A stretch of DNA of 64,000 nt from Scolanthus callimorphus (GCA_033964015.1 CM066925.1:8160435-8224434); one strand, 5' to 3'; positions 14,401-23,149 are shown, counted from the first letter of the stretch. The notes: generated by a model from the sequence alone, not told the origin. Numbers and translations are program-made.

Positions 14401-17179
14401 CAGAGCCTTTGTTTTCTTCTTCAGGATCCATGCTCTAGACAGAGGAGGCAAATGTTGCCACAACATGGAGTGACACTGTGGATTTGTTCATAGTACTTTC
14501 TTGAGAAATGACTACCCTCCTTGTTCTTCAATGAACCCTAATGAAAATGGCCATTATTTTCTGAATGAATGAAAGGGTATGCATCACCGGCATATGGAAC
14601 TTTTGTAGAAATGTGTGGTTTGTGAAAGATGTACGGAAATATGAGCGAAGCTTCTTGATGTAACTCTCTGAAAGGAAAAAGAACACGACAAGCCCTTGTA
14701 TGTTGACCAAGAAGTACATTGTAGGTACAAATTTGGTCATGGTGTTGAAATTCGAGGCACTCATTTATTCTTTGACACTCAGATGAATGAATAGCATGTC
14801 TGCCTCATTCTCATCTCATTTATTATAATCCTTGAAGTCATGCGACTGGACCAGATGAAGGAAAAATACAAGGAGAAATGCTGTTTTGATATCATCATTG
14901 CTTTCAACTCTATTATTCTGGTTACATCATTTTCATTAGCTACCATAATATACAAAGCAGTGATCATGTCCAAGATCTAATCTTACTAATGTGTCAATAC
15001 TGTAGGCCATTACAATGGCATAGTTAAACTTAGAGAGGCAAGTTGTGAAAAAAGAAAAATAGTTTGCATGTGATTGGGTTATTATTGTATATGTAAGGCC
15101 TAGGGCATACGTCGAATTAGGGTCGCATTGATTATTTTTTTTTTCAAAAAATACCCACGCATTACACTTTCAAATATGTGGGGGGTGGGGGAACAGGAAA
15201 TTTTCGAACAAGTTATTTCAACAACTGAATTATTTACAGGCTCAGTCAAGTGGATATGTTGAAAATTGCAGCTTGCAAAAATGGCACTTAACTAATATGA
15301 TTTTTCAGAACCGAAATAACGGAATAATATGCGCATCCACTTTTTTTTATAAAATGCTGCCACATGTTGCTATAACAACATGTATCTTGGGCAGGAAAAC
15401 CCCTTGCTAAAATACCTTTTTGGGGGAGGGGGCAGTTCTAGAGTTCAGATGAAGATTCCTTTATTACTAGGAGCATGAGTTTCACATTAGAAATTTGACA
15501 GGTGCTGTCTTCACACACATGAATAATAGTAAATTTGTTTTTGAAGAGGGGGGAGGGGGGTCATGTAAATCATATTACTTATTAGAGGGGTGATCATTTA
15601 ATTTTGACCTGTATTGCCCAATCCCCCCCCCCCCCAAAAAAAAAAAAAAGCAAAACATAATGAGTGATCCCTTAGATCATCTAGAGTAGTGAACTTGACA
15701 CACAGGGCAGCCACATGGTTAAACAAGGCATTTACAACAATGCTTTATCAGCCTAGGGCTTTTTCTTATCCGTCCGCCACGCCTATATTAACGTCCTTGG
15801 GACAGGCGTAGTCAGTTTTCATTGCCGTGCATTTGCCAGAAAACGCGTTGTCTTGTCGAAGAAAGATTTCACGAGGAACAGAAACGCTGGTTTGAGTTTC
15901 GTTATCATTTTTCGTGGTATAGAGTTGATGCCTAGTCGCGAGACAACTTGTCTTTTGTATTCGACACAGTCGACTGTTCTCTCGGTTTTATTGACTCCTT
16001 GACTTATTTAAGCGATCACCGCACACTACACGTTCTCAATAAGTCCCTCGAGACCTTGTGGCATCTTTACCTCGCGTGGTACGATGTTTCAAGGCTAATG
16101 CGCAAATGTGGTTTGACAATGAATAACAGAACGTCAATGAGAAACATTTTGTTGAATTAATTGCGTAGTTTAGTTTGAAATTCAAGTATCCAAAATCACG
16201 AATTCCTAGCAAGCGCAGACTATGCTCGATGTTTCCGCAAAACACGAAAGAATATCATACATTAGGTCTATTAAGCTGGAAAAATCACGTTTTCGCACTA
16301 TAATTTTTTTAATCCGCGCTTTAAGAAAGTAGCATGAAACAAAGGTTTCGAACGTTATGTGCTTTGTGGGCTCTCTAAATTTCCTAATTTAAACCTCATT
16401 ATAAAAATTATGTTACGCTTCAACGCCTTGGTGTCCGAAGGTTTTTAATGTCATTGAAAACCGCTTTATTTTCACTAATTTTGCGATACGAATTTATTTT
16501 CTTGAACCATATCACTGAAGCTTTTTATCTCTGTACATTTCATTTCTTCCTGTGCTTCTTGCATAATATGAAATGGAACAGTTTTGCATAAATTGCGCGC
16601 TCCAGTGATCACTAACTAAAAGTCCGCTCAGGGAGCTCTTGAACAGCCGTGGTTGGGCAGCGGTAGCGGTAGGGCCGTTGGGCAGTGGTAGCGGTAGGGC
16701 CGTTGGGCAGCGGTAGCGGTAGGGCCGTTGGGCAGCGGTAGGGCCGTTGGGCAGCGGTAGCGGTAGGGCCGTTGGGCAGCGGTAGCGGTAGGACCGTTGG
16801 GCAGCGGTAGCGGTAGCGCCGTTGGGCAGCGGTAGCGGTAGGGCCGTTGGGTAGCGGTAGGGCGGTTGGAAGAGTTAATGGTTGGGTGGTAGCAGTAGGG
16901 CAGTGGTAGCTGTAGTGGGATTGAACAGCTAGGTGGTGGTGGTGGTTTTGGAGGCGATAGATATTATGTTAGCTCCTCTTCCTCACCTGTATTATTTCGG
17001 GTGCTCATTTTCAGGAGTCAGTCCTGTCCTAACTGCGATACCAAGTTCCCCACGTGCATAGTGACGGGAAGACCTCTACTCGATTACCAGTTCTGGATGT
17101 GCAGCACGTGCAAGCACGAGCGTATGAACAAGAGATCGCGTCCTTAAACTTCTGTCCGCTCTGTCACTCAGCTATTTGA
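476..17179 (+). CDS. WDR35: WD repeat-containing protein 35 (IFT121), C-terminal half, 13 exons, 5' end outside window
   Basis: IFT-A complex subunit acting in retrograde ciliary transport and ciliary membrane protein entry (family knowledge). Exons I can phase: 476-641, 1097-1296, 2217-2279, 3847-4010, 4424-4472, 5273-5347, 5831-5908, 8603-8692, 9445-9513, 11048-11152, 12087-12172, 12733-12801, 17015-17147. All have GT/AG borders and join in frame to 448 residues, against roughly 1,170-1,180 for full animal WDR35. The WD40 propellers are upstream of the window; what is here is the alpha-solenoid part (for example [50 protein letters not shown]) and the C-terminal zinc-binding module (CTNC, CPNC, CSTC). 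In the last exon the frame ends early in MNKRSRP-stop at 17145-17147. A one-base-shifted frame encodes [15 protein letters not shown] ending at 17179, which matches the conserved end of the family, so one base appears to be missing near 17126. Introns are full of MITEs and LINE debris. Identification is by recalled homology and is very secure. Confidence 0.97.
655..790. mobile_element. Truncated copy of the TTAA-target MITE family (family P1)
   Basis: Shares GTGTCAGC, CCATTTTGACAGCAT, AACATACCAAGTCGGAGAAA, CATTTCCATCGGCTGATTTA and AATTCGTCTTCTAAT with the full copies at 5461-5690 and 42709-42926. The 3' terminus is degraded to ACGGGCTCCCC and the ends lack TTAA. Confidence 0.75.
835..1070. 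repeat. Degenerate pentanucleotide microsatellite (TGTCR)n
   Basis: About 235 bp of imperfect five-base units (TGTCG, TGTCA, TGCCA) lie just upstream of the WDR35 exon at 1097. Open frames here are low-complexity artefacts. Confidence 0.9.
1373..1990. repeat. Local direct repeats in WDR35 intron
   Basis: The block GAATCTCGGGGTTTTAGAGA followed by GC/CTCATATCGC occurs near 1377 and again near 1665. A second pair based on CACGTGACTGGTTTCT lies near 1911 and 1970. These look like internal duplications of intronic repeat sequence; no gene is seen. Confidence 0.65.
2393..2577. repeat. Foldback MITE, about 185 bp
   Basis: Near-palindromic: GAATGGACAATATTTAG at the left end mirrors CTAATTATTGTCCATT at the right end. 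The arms continue through GTCCATCCACTTCTGGATGC and its complement, and through AGTTGGGAGAGCAC and GTGCTCTCCCAACT. Lies in the intron after exon 2217-2279. The stretch 2578-3530 shows no gene or clear repeat. Confidence 0.85.
3551..3622. repeat. Short inverted repeat next to a TA-target MITE
   Basis: GGGGAAATACGAGGCA and TGCCTCGTATTTCCCC flank about 35 bp. This could be the remnant of another foldback element. Confidence 0.7.
3646..3821. mobile_element. TA-target MITE, GAGCAGATTTCG family (family M1)
   Basis: Terminal inverted repeats start GAGCAGATTTCGTATGACTG and end in the complement. The element is flanked on both sides by TA (3644-3645 and 3822-3823), as expected for Tc1/mariner-type insertion. 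The interior is GC-rich with CCGCGACCGTGACCG-like motifs. It lies 25 bp upstream of the WDR35 exon at 3847. Close relatives: 12842-13119, 61311-61485, 61687-61861. Confidence 0.88.
4011..4423 (+). other. U12-type (minor spliceosome) intron of WDR35
   Basis: The 413-bp intron starts GTATCCTTAT (4011-4020), the U12 donor consensus. It has TTCCTTAAC at 4405-4413, an exact U12 branch-site consensus, with the 3' AG at 4422-4423. The branch adenosine is about 11-12 nt from the acceptor, the usual short spacing. The nearer AG at 4414-4415 is too close to the branch point, and using it would break the frame. Joining 4010 to 4424 gives L-Y-R-K-A-N in frame as in the family. The intron is phase 2. It also contains a Penelope-like 3' fragment (see 4140-4340). 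All other WDR35 introns here have U2-like GT(A/G)AG donors or close variants. Confidence 0.93.
4140..4340 (-). mobile_element. Possible Penelope-like element 3' fragment inside the U12 intron
   Basis: Read on the minus strand, a CCTGATGAAGGACTGAAAG-type block leads into a GTCCGAAACGTCGG-type block. That pattern is characteristic of the 3' ends of Penelope-like retroelements (recalled family knowledge). No RT sequence is visible, so this is tentative. Confidence 0.45.
4483..4720. repeat. Foldback MITE with AATCTCGTTCCCAGAGCC termini
   Basis: The left end CAATCTCGTTCCCAGAGCCT and right end AGGCTCTGGGAACGAGATTG are inverted copies. Starts 11 bp after the donor of exon 4424-4472. The same terminal motif occurs at 19257 and 19409, and related AACCCAGAGCTCCCC repeats occur at 4840-4890 and 41940-42310. 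Confidence 0.85.
5461..5690. mobile_element. TTAA-target MITE (family P1), full copy
   Basis: Left junction TTAAAGAGCCCGTGTCAGCC and right junction GGCTATTTAA: a TTAA sits at each end, as in piggyBac-type insertions. The interior has AATTACGTGTAGAAAT, TACAAACAAAG and ATCAGCCGATGGAAATGG, shared with the other four copies. Lies in the intron between exons 5273-5347 and 5831-5908. Confidence 0.85.
6351..6612. repeat. Foldback MITE, about 260 bp
   Basis: AATAGTCCAGTTTCGAATTC and TCTAATCTACCGCTGAATAG are mirrored at the right end. Further inside, GAGCCTCGGTTTGAA mirrors TTCAAACCGAGGCTC and AATACCAACGAG mirrors CTCGTTGGTATT. The surrounding 5970-6350 holds scattered short repeats (GTTTCAGAGATTTC) and no gene. 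Confidence 0.8.
6836..7983. mobile_element. TTAA-flanked 1.15-kb element carrying a LINE fragment
   Basis: AGGGAGGCTGTCACG at the left and CGTGACAGCCTCTCT at the right are inverted with one mismatch. Both are bordered by TTAA (6832-6835 and 7984-7987), indicating a piggyBac-like cut-and-paste unit. The interior is largely the LINE fragment listed separately. Either a LINE inserted into a short MITE, or a transposon acquired LINE sequence. No transposase is seen. Confidence 0.7.
7109..7870 (-). pseudogene. 5'-truncated LINE: C-terminal part of reverse transcriptase
   Basis: The intact 3' part (7109-7630 and slightly upstream) encodes the typical non-LTR RT thumb and post-RT region: [28 protein letters not shown], and a C-terminal [17 protein letters not shown]. 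Upstream, [19 protein letters not shown] is still readable but lies in a different frame (shift near 7700), and there is an earlier stop near 7830. The RT catalytic motifs are absent, so this is a dead 3' fragment. Orientation is opposite to WDR35, whose intron it occupies. By pattern it belongs to the CR1/L2/Rex-like group, but I cannot assign the clade. Confidence 0.88.
8740..8975. mobile_element. TA-target MITE, GAGCGGATTTC subfamily (M2)
   Basis: GAGCGGATTTCAGATGA at the left and TCATCTAGAATCCGCTC at the right, flanked by TA at 8738-8739 and 8976-8977. Begins 48 bp after the WDR35 exon ending at 8692. Shares termini with 10300-10444. Confidence 0.85.
9214..9423. repeat. 93-bp tandem repeat, about 2.2 copies
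   Basis: TACCGTAYGTGCTTG starts at 9214, 9307 and 9400, an exact 93-bp period. Units share GTACAAATATAAATACTC and GGGTCAATCCGATTG. The third, partial copy runs almost into the acceptor of exon 9445-9513. Confidence 0.92.
9566..10060. mobile_element. TTAA-target MITE (P1) interrupted by a foldback
   Basis: Starts at a TTAA with AGAGACGGCCGCTCCTTTGT and continues after 9895 with TACGTGTAGAAAATTTG and ATCAGCCGATGGAAATGG, as in the other P1 copies. An extra block of roughly 290 bp interrupts it. The right end is degraded. Confidence 0.7.
9733..9888. repeat. Foldback inside the P1 MITE
   Basis: AAGCAATAAAAATACTTTC near 9736 mirrors GAAAGTACTTTTATTGCTT. TTCTTACAAACAC mirrors GTGTTTGTAAGAA, and the TGTTGG and GATCAGTT blocks pair near the centre. 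This explains the two apparent open frames here. Confidence 0.8.
10300..10444. mobile_element. TA-target MITE, GAGCGGATTTC subfamily (M2)
   Basis: GAGCGGATTTCACATGACTG at the left; CATCTGAAATCCGCTC at the right. TA at 10298-10299 and 10445-10446. A second, partial right end (GACATTCATGTGAAAACCGC) follows near 10560-10585, suggesting an adjacent damaged copy. Confidence 0.85.
11165..11290. repeat. GC-rich degenerate repeat with GTTCACAC motifs
   Basis: Immediately after exon 11048-11152, GTTCACACTAGACCGGTACA and GTTCACACGGGACC recur with ACCGGACCGGTAG between them, resembling a short MITE. The following 11290-12080 holds no gene I can support. Confidence 0.45.
12258..12413. repeat. (TTG)n/(TTTG)n microsatellite
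   Basis: About 155 bp of TTG and TTTG units, 85 bp after exon 12087-12172. Open frames of Val/Cys/Leu runs here are artefacts. Confidence 0.95.
12842..13119. mobile_element. TA-target MITE (M1) with an expanded internal minisatellite
   Basis: GAGCAGATTTCGAATGACTA at the left; GGCACTTTCGCTC at the right; TA at 12840-12841 and 13120-13121. The interior has expanded into CACGGTCGCGG-type units of 6-12 bp between about 12945 and 13090, making it about 100 bp longer than the 3646-3821 copy. The start is 40 bp downstream of exon 12733-12801. Confidence 0.85.
13345..13452. repeat. 25-bp minisatellite, left block
   Basis: About four direct copies of a 25-bp unit made of GTTGGGCAGCGG, TAGCGG and TAGGGCC. 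The same unit and orientation resumes at 16652 after a 3.2-kb intervening element. Confidence 0.93.
13453..16651. mobile_element. 3.2-kb element inserted in the minisatellite; no recognisable coding
   Basis: The left terminus CACGGCTG ... CTCCC ... GGACTTTTAGTT (13453-13482) reappears inverted at 16610-16651 as AACTAAAAGTCC ... CAGCCGTG with a small indel. The flanking minisatellite has the same unit and orientation on both sides, and GTTG directly borders both ends (13449-13452 and 16652-16655), compatible with a target duplication. Inside I find short unrelated open frames only (longest 78 codons), poly-C and poly-G stretches near 15180 and 15620, and no transposase motif. It fills most of the last WDR35 intron. 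Confidence 0.65.
16652..16870. repeat. 25-bp minisatellite, right block
   Basis: About eight to nine units of GTTGGGCAGCGG-TAGCGG-TAGGGCC with some 19-bp shortened units, fading into degenerate GGTAG repeats by about 16950. Located 65 bp or more upstream of the final WDR35 exon at 17015. Confidence 0.93.
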
Positions 17180-17201
17180 TCTTCAGTGCCTCTTCCATCA
17201 T

Positions 17202-17328
17202 TAAGCCTAGTTTCCATATTGTCTTATCTGTCGTGTCAGTCAACCGTGAAACAAAAGAATAATTCCAATTTCCATTGTTTCACGGTCGACTGATCAGACA
17301 GATAAGACTATATGGAAACTAGGCTTTA
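17202..17328. mobile_element. Palindromic MITE, AAGCCTAGTTTCC family (copy 1)
   Basis: AAGCCTAGTTTCCATAT at the left and ATATGGAAACTAGGCTT at the right. The inner arms TCAACCGTGAAACAA and TTGTTTCACGGTCGA also pair. Sits 23 bp after the inferred WDR35 stop. Copies 2 and 3 are at 23955-24087 and 53938-54067. Confidence 0.88.
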
Positions 17329-17369
17329 GCGATCATGTGTCCGATGGCTGCAGTGTGATAAAGGCCCAT

Positions 17370-17782
17370 ACCGCAAGACACTTTCAAAATAGCACTATTA
17401 GTTTGCTGTTCTATCACTATGTGTCACTTCAATCAGTTTTAGACCAAAGGATGGATCGAAATTAAAGGCCCATCACCAACCGGGAGCCTTTGCGCCCCGT
17501 TTTCTTTTGTTTTCAAATTGATCCATTGTTTTTCGGGTGCTCTGATTGGCTAAGAGTCCGCAAAGGCTCTCGGTTGGTGATGGGCCTTTAAAGACACCGA
17601 TGTGCGTGACGAATAGTTTCGTAGCCCATAAAACTCTGTGCTAATGAGGTAACGGTAAAAAAGTGAACTCAATCCGTTAAAATCTCGTGGAATTTCGATC
17701 CATCCTTCGGTCTAAACCTGATTTATGTGATACGAAGTCATAGAACAACAATCTAATGGTGCTATTTTGAAAGATTCTTACC
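17370..17782. repeat. Nested foldbacks downstream of WDR35
   Basis: The inner pair is TAAAGGCCCATCACCAACCG (about 17463) with CGGTTGGTGATGGGCCTTTA (ending about 17591). The outer pair is CTTTCAAAATAGCA with TGCTATTTTGAAAG, plus GATGGATCGAAAT with ATTTCGATCCATC. One foldback appears inserted in the loop of another. Confidence 0.75.
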
Positions 17783-18308
17783 GTATTAGATAAACACAAC
17801 AAAATTTCTCCATAAACTGTCGGCTTGCGGTCGTTGCAAGTTCTTTCGAAGGTCTGTAAGTGCGCTGGTGCTCTGGTCTGTACGTGCTCTGGCTCTGGTG
17901 ACAGACATTTGGAGACCTTTTAACGTTGGTGTTTTAACGTTGGGGCTTGCGCTTTCTCTGAGCGGCTCTATCAAAACTCGCGCATGCGCAAATGACTGTC
18001 AAATAGCCTCCCCCGCGACTGGTAGGAGAATGGGAGGTAGGCCATATGAGTGGAACTCTGGTTAGCCTGCGTAGCGGGTGCGATTCGGTACACGGGATAA
18101 TGTTCAGTCTTAGATAACGCGGTCTTTACATGTTACTAAAAAGAGCTTTCAACATGTATTTAACTGCATTATTGTAAATAAACCAAGCAAATTGCAATTT
18201 TGTTTGCTGCTTGTGTTAATCGTAATTGTCACGGCTTCAACATCATGTGGAAATAATAGATCATTTCGTTTAGCAAATACAGTATATTTATCAGAATATA
18301 TGGCTTAT

Positions 18309-18438
18309 CTCCGGTGTAATAACCTGTGAGTGCTCACGAACTGCGTCACAAAGCTTCCTTTGTTTGGTAGAACGAATCAGGATGAAATAAGAACTGAACA
18401 CAACGGGGTCCTCTGCGAATGGTTATTACACCGGAATT
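18309..18438. repeat. Foldback with CCGGTGTAATAACC termini
   Basis: CCGGTGTAATAACC and GGTTATTACACCGG border a 130-bp unit. The remainder of 17783-18728 shows no gene. Confidence 0.75.
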
Positions 18439-18728
18439 AACTCGAATATATGTATATCAGGGACGTGTAAAGGGTTCGATTTCCGCCTTCGTCAGTGAGG
18501 GATGTTTCTCTGCTTCAACTCATTTCAAGACTATGTACTCGGGGTTAGACGTAGGAGATTTTCAGTACTTTACGGGAGAGTCTCCTGATTAGCTATTAAT
18601 TAATTATTAATTATTCAGTTAATTGCGGTGAGAGTACGCCCGGCCACCAGACCATGTTAGGATGCCCTTGTATGAGTAGTGAACAATCAACCTTGTCCCC
18701 ACAGTTATCTGTTACCTCAAGGTATTTA

Positions 18729-19105
18729 TAGGACCAAGAGTGGATTACCAAGAGTTTCCATATTTACTATGTACGCCCGAATCACAGTCAGAAAAGTGTC
18801 TATTTTAGAACTAGGATGCCCGAAAAAAATCGTCATCCACAGGGTTCCCACTTTCTCGCCACGCGAACAGTTGTGAGATCCAGCCTAAAATTAAATCGCA
18901 GATCAATGGAAAAACCGTTAAAATCGCAAAGATAAGGTAGGATATTCTCTATTTTGTTATGTATTGGGTATACGAGCATTCGAGCCTGAGCATTCGAATA
19001 CTTTCGCGCGCGAAACTCAAATCTAAAATAGACACTTTTCTGACTGTGATGTGGACAAATGCAGTAGGGAAAGATTCTAACTCTTGTTAATCCACTCTTG
19101 TAGGA
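18729..19105. repeat. Foldback element with about 85-bp arms
   Basis: CAAGAGTGGATTACCAAGAG at the left mirrors CTCTTGTTAATCCACTCTTG at the right. CACAGTCAGAAAAGTGTCTA (left arm) mirrors TAGACACTTTTCTGACTGTG. Confidence 0.82.
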
Positions 19106-19234
19106 CATAGATAGGATCATAAATAGGATCCATGTGGGACGTACTTGTTATCTAACGCTATACATCTATTGTTATTTATTTATTTACTGTTTGTACACTG
19201 TTTAACTCGGCAATCATATTTATCGTCCTTAACA

Positions 19235-19545
19235 TTTGTGATTAATCTTTTTATCAATCTCGTTCCCAGAGCCCGCGTATCTTTTAGGCCAGCGCCAAGA
19301 TACGCTGGCTCAAAGATGCACGGGCTCTGGGTAAGAGATTGTCTTTTATTTTCAACTTTTATTAAAGCATGCACTACCAAGACAATTTGTGATTAATCTT
19401 TTTATCAATCTCGTTCCCAGAGCCCGCGTATCTTTTAGGCCAGCGCCAAGATACGCTCAAAGATGCACGGGCTCTGGGTACGAGATTGTCTTTTTATTTT
19501 CAACGTTCATTAAAGCATGCGCATAATTACTACCAAGACAATTTT
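19235..19545. repeat. Tandem duplication, about 151 bp, two copies
   Basis: TGATTAATCTTTTTATCAAT and ATCTCGTTCCCAGAGCC start both units; both end with AAGCATGC and TACCAAGACAATTT. Each copy includes a small palindrome (AGAGCCCGCGTATCTT / GATGCACGGGCTCT) using the same terminus as the MITE at 4483-4720. The second copy lacks the central GCTG. Confidence 0.9.
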
Positions 19546-20342
19546 CCTAATTGCATTTCACTGGTATGGCTTGGAGCTGCTTCTGAGCAATTATAGAGGT
19601 TTTTGTGATACCCAGAATAAACAATGTCGAGACAGATTCCACTTGGCGAGACATTCTTTATTCCAGATATAACAAACCCGAATTCATTTATTGTTTTATT
19701 ATACATTGATTCAGAAAAAAAGACTCTCGAGATGAACAAAGTTTATTTTTCTCTCAAGCAATCTTTTTAGCTGAACTTTTCTCAAGTAAATATTTTGTGA
19801 GGATCTCTTGCTGTCTTTTCGCGTTTTGCGAATCTTTGTTTTCTAGTAATTCGGCAATTTGTTCCTCGTTTGAAGATGCGAAGCGAAAAGCCATCTTTGT
19901 TTTTAGCTGCAAAGCTGGCACTTTTCAAATTCAAAATCGAATCTACACGCCCTAGGCCCATGATGCATTGCGCACGTAGAATCAAGAATCCGCTAGCTGA
20001 TTCTTCAAGAATCAGCATATGTTGATTCTTGAAGAACCTCAAAAGTGAGTGCCCCAAAGTAGAGCGCGCGCTTTTAGCCAATCAGAATCGAGATAGGGAG
20101 TACAATGTATAATAATTTCTCTTAACGGCTTTGTATGTCAGATATTCTCGCAGAAGTTTGTTGGACTATACCATGGATTTTTTCCCCTTTTATTGCCCAT
20201 TTGAATTAGACTTTATACACGATTGTAAGGTACTTCGCTTCCCTTGATTATCCGTCTGAACTGTACGTACCATAACCCCATATTCTAATATACAACAGTC
20301 AATCATTTATGACGTAAGAGTCAACATGAGTTCAACACTAAA

Positions 20343-20551
20343 GCCCGGTGCACACTAGCCCCATAACGAAATATGGACGTTATGTTGCAACGAAAAAAGC
20401 ATGGGAAAATAACTGAAAAAAAATCATTAGATTACTTCACCAAAGCAATCTTACGTTATTTTTTTGTGGACTTCAACTTTTTGAAACCGCTAAATTTTGA
20501 TCGCTTGATACTTTCTTTTGTCGTTATGTCGCAAGTGTGCACCAAGCCTAA
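20343..20551. mobile_element. MITE, AAGCCYRGTGCACACTAGC family (copy 1)
   Basis: The left end GCCCGGTGCACACTAGC matches the complement of the right end AGTGTGCACCAAGCC. The interior has GTTATGTTGCAACGAAAAAA, shared with 62214-62432. The regions 19546-20342 and 20552-20704 contain no gene I can support. Confidence 0.8.
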
Positions 20552-20704
20552 TAGCTCACTAATCGTCCAAGAGATTATCTTATTTACATTATCGCACAAC
20601 ATCACTTATACAGTTACTGTTATCAGAGCCTCTGGGTACGAGCTCTGGAGTCACAGTGACTCAGGACTATAAAGTGCAGTAAACGTAGATATACTAGAGT
20701 ATTT

Positions 20705-22935
20705 TCACCTAACAATCAGTACTTGATTACTACTCCAGCACGTAACTAGAATACGACCATCTGCCAATATCGCTAAATGCCTGGGTGCGCCAGTGATACG
20801 GATGATTTACCAACCAGCTTACCAGTGCCATCCAGCGTGAACTTTTGAATGCGGTGATTTTCGTTGTCACAAACCAAGAGGTTACCATCTCTGTCGACCG
20901 CTAGACCACGAGGGTCACTCAGCTGACCATCATCACTACCTGGTTCTCCTATTGTACTGTGCCTTGTCACTGATGATGAGCTCCCATGTAGTTGTAGCAC
21001 ATGCACGACATGGTTGTTATAGTCAGACACTAGTACAAGATCCCCATGAGATGTTACACTGAATGGCAAGCAAAAAACTCCCATGATGCAGTAATTGCTG
21101 TTTAATCTCAAACAGGTGTTCCCCTCTTCCTGTGAAAACCTGTACACGTTTGTTATTCCAGTCACATGCCATGATACGTCCACTCTCATCAACATGAACC
21201 CATATGGGTAACTGAACTCTCCAGGGCCATCACCTTCTCTGCCAAAACATTTCAGAACTTTGCCAGTACTTGTCTTAAAAATGACAATTCTATGGTACCT
21301 TCATCAGAAACAACAATATCTTCTTCATTCAGAAAGGAGACCCCATCAGGAGCACTCAGTCGTGGCTGAACCGTGTCACGAATTGTCCTGATCAGTGCAC
21401 CCTCTTTATTAAAGATCTGCACACAGCTGGATAACCGATCTGTAATAGCGATCTTCGTGTTTGATTTATTTACTGCAATGCCATATGGCTCTGTCATCGG
21501 TTTGGCCATTCCTGTCATGGCAAACAACCCAATAACCTTCAGTTCCTGTGGTTTTATATCAAAACCCATCGGGCTGTTCGACACGTGATGACCATTCACC
21601 ATCACACTGATGGTAAAATGTCCAGGAGTCTTGGGGGTAAACTGGACATTACACTTATCTTCTTGGTTTTCTGAAACTTTCAAATCTTTAACTTTCGTTC
21701 TCGGATCAATGCGGACTTCAACATTATTGGTCCCTGGAAATTTCCCAACACTTCCTGCAGAGGAATCTCTAAAATGGACACTGAGACAGATTTTATTCAA
21801 AGCTTGCAATGCTTCGACGTCGGATTCAATTTTAACAAAACATTTAGTCGCATCTACTGGTCTTACTGCACGAATATATCCGAGCCCGAACTCTTGTATT
21901 TTATAGAGATCATTGTTAGGAATAAATTCCATATGACGTTCCAGATCACTGAGCTCTACCTGCATTTCTAGCATCCTTTCAAGTCGTTCTTCAACGGAAA
22001 TCTTGGATTGCACCACGTGACAGGAAGTAGCATATTTAGTCAGTTTTGTTATGTGATCTCTTGCTGCTTGAATTTTATCCAATAAGCGTTGCTCTTCTTC
22101 GTCTCGACTGAGCGCATTTCTGACCTCTTCGTCAATCTGTCTGAGCAAGTTCCTTTATTTTCTTCAATAAAATGAGCGAGTTCCTTAGCGGCTTTAATTA
22201 CCTGAGATTTAATTTCCTCTGCTTTCCTTTTTATCTCAGATATCTTATCCCTTATGGTGTTCAATTTCTCGTGCTCTGCTGCAGCTTTGGTATCGAGAAG
22301 TCCGAGTTTTTCACGCAAAATATCTTGTTGACCTGCGGCTGTATTTTCCAAGTCCAAAATATCATGTCCTGTTTGGTGTTCCTTTAGGCATTTTTCACAC
22401 AAACAATTCGGCAATTGCTGCAAAAATACTTTAAGATTTCATGTGTATGCCTGTTGTGGCTACAAAATGACGACCTTAAAAATATGAAGGCCATATCTTG
22501 GTCGGTAAGCTCTCGCAGATGGAGCACTTTGTGCCCTTCACAAAACATCTGATGTCCTTTGAAGCAATCCTGACAGAGATAGCGAGGGCAATCACAACAA
22601 TAATGATTTGAAGGGGTTTCTTTGCCTTCTTTCTTGCAAGAAGAACAAGCTGGACGACCGGAACCTGTCTCTCCTGTGAGATTTAAAACTTGTTTCATAT
22701 TCAAGTGTACTTCGCTTGTGGGTAGAGACGTAACATCGCCGGTTGTGGGAAGCACGGTGCTGGTCTTGCACAATGGACAGCACAATTGAGTTCCGCTTTC
22801 GTCGGGTCTGGCGTTTTGTGTCAAGCAGTTCTCGCACAAAGCATGAAAACACTCCAGTAATTTCAGCTCTGGTGGGATTTCAGAACACATGGGACATTTA
22901 ATCGAGTTCTGGAGCTCTTCTCTGAGGATATCCAT
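20705..22935 (-). pseudogene. TRIM-NHL E3 ubiquitin ligase (TRIM2/3/71-like), intronless, frameshifted
   Basis: Start at 22935 (MDILREELQ). Domains in order: RING (CPMC...CFHALCENC...CCPLC, residues about 14-55); B-box 1 (CSSCKKEG...YCCDCPRYLCQDC); B-box 2 (FCSHNRH...YFCSNCRI...CEKCLKEHQ); a coiled coil rich in Lys/Glu; a filamin-type Ig domain (VRIDPRTKVK, PGHFTISVMVNGHHV); and NHL repeats (YGIAVNKSNTKIAITD, RGLAVDRDGNLLVCDNENH). Such ligases ubiquitinate targets or repress mRNAs through the NHL propeller (family knowledge). The reading frame breaks near 22400 (in a TGTGTG run), 22150, 21287, 21185, 21075 (a T6 run) and 20775. After the last break the frame continues ADGRILVT to a stop at 20705-20707. 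All domains remain readable. It is therefore either a young pseudogene or an intact single-exon gene carrying assembly indels. The intronless structure suits either retroposition or the single-exon expansion seen in some invertebrate TRIM-NHL sets. Confidence 0.9.
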
Positions 22936-23149
22936 TTTGAATATTGAGAAAGACGAGTATATTAGAATCTATCGCGTAAGGAGTTCTGGTTGTGTCTGTC
23001 TCGATAGTCTCGATCCGTCGTGTGATCCGTATCTCATTTCTTTTCGTAAATTTGCATATTTATTAATAGCACCGTCTCAACAATATGCGTCACAAGACCT
23101 CATAAATGTTATAGGTAATGTATTAAAAACGAGCAGTCGTGCTTTATGG

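Noticed and set aside
21373..22387. Several 65-98 codon plus-strand frames
   Set aside because: Antisense shadows of the TRIM-NHL locus.
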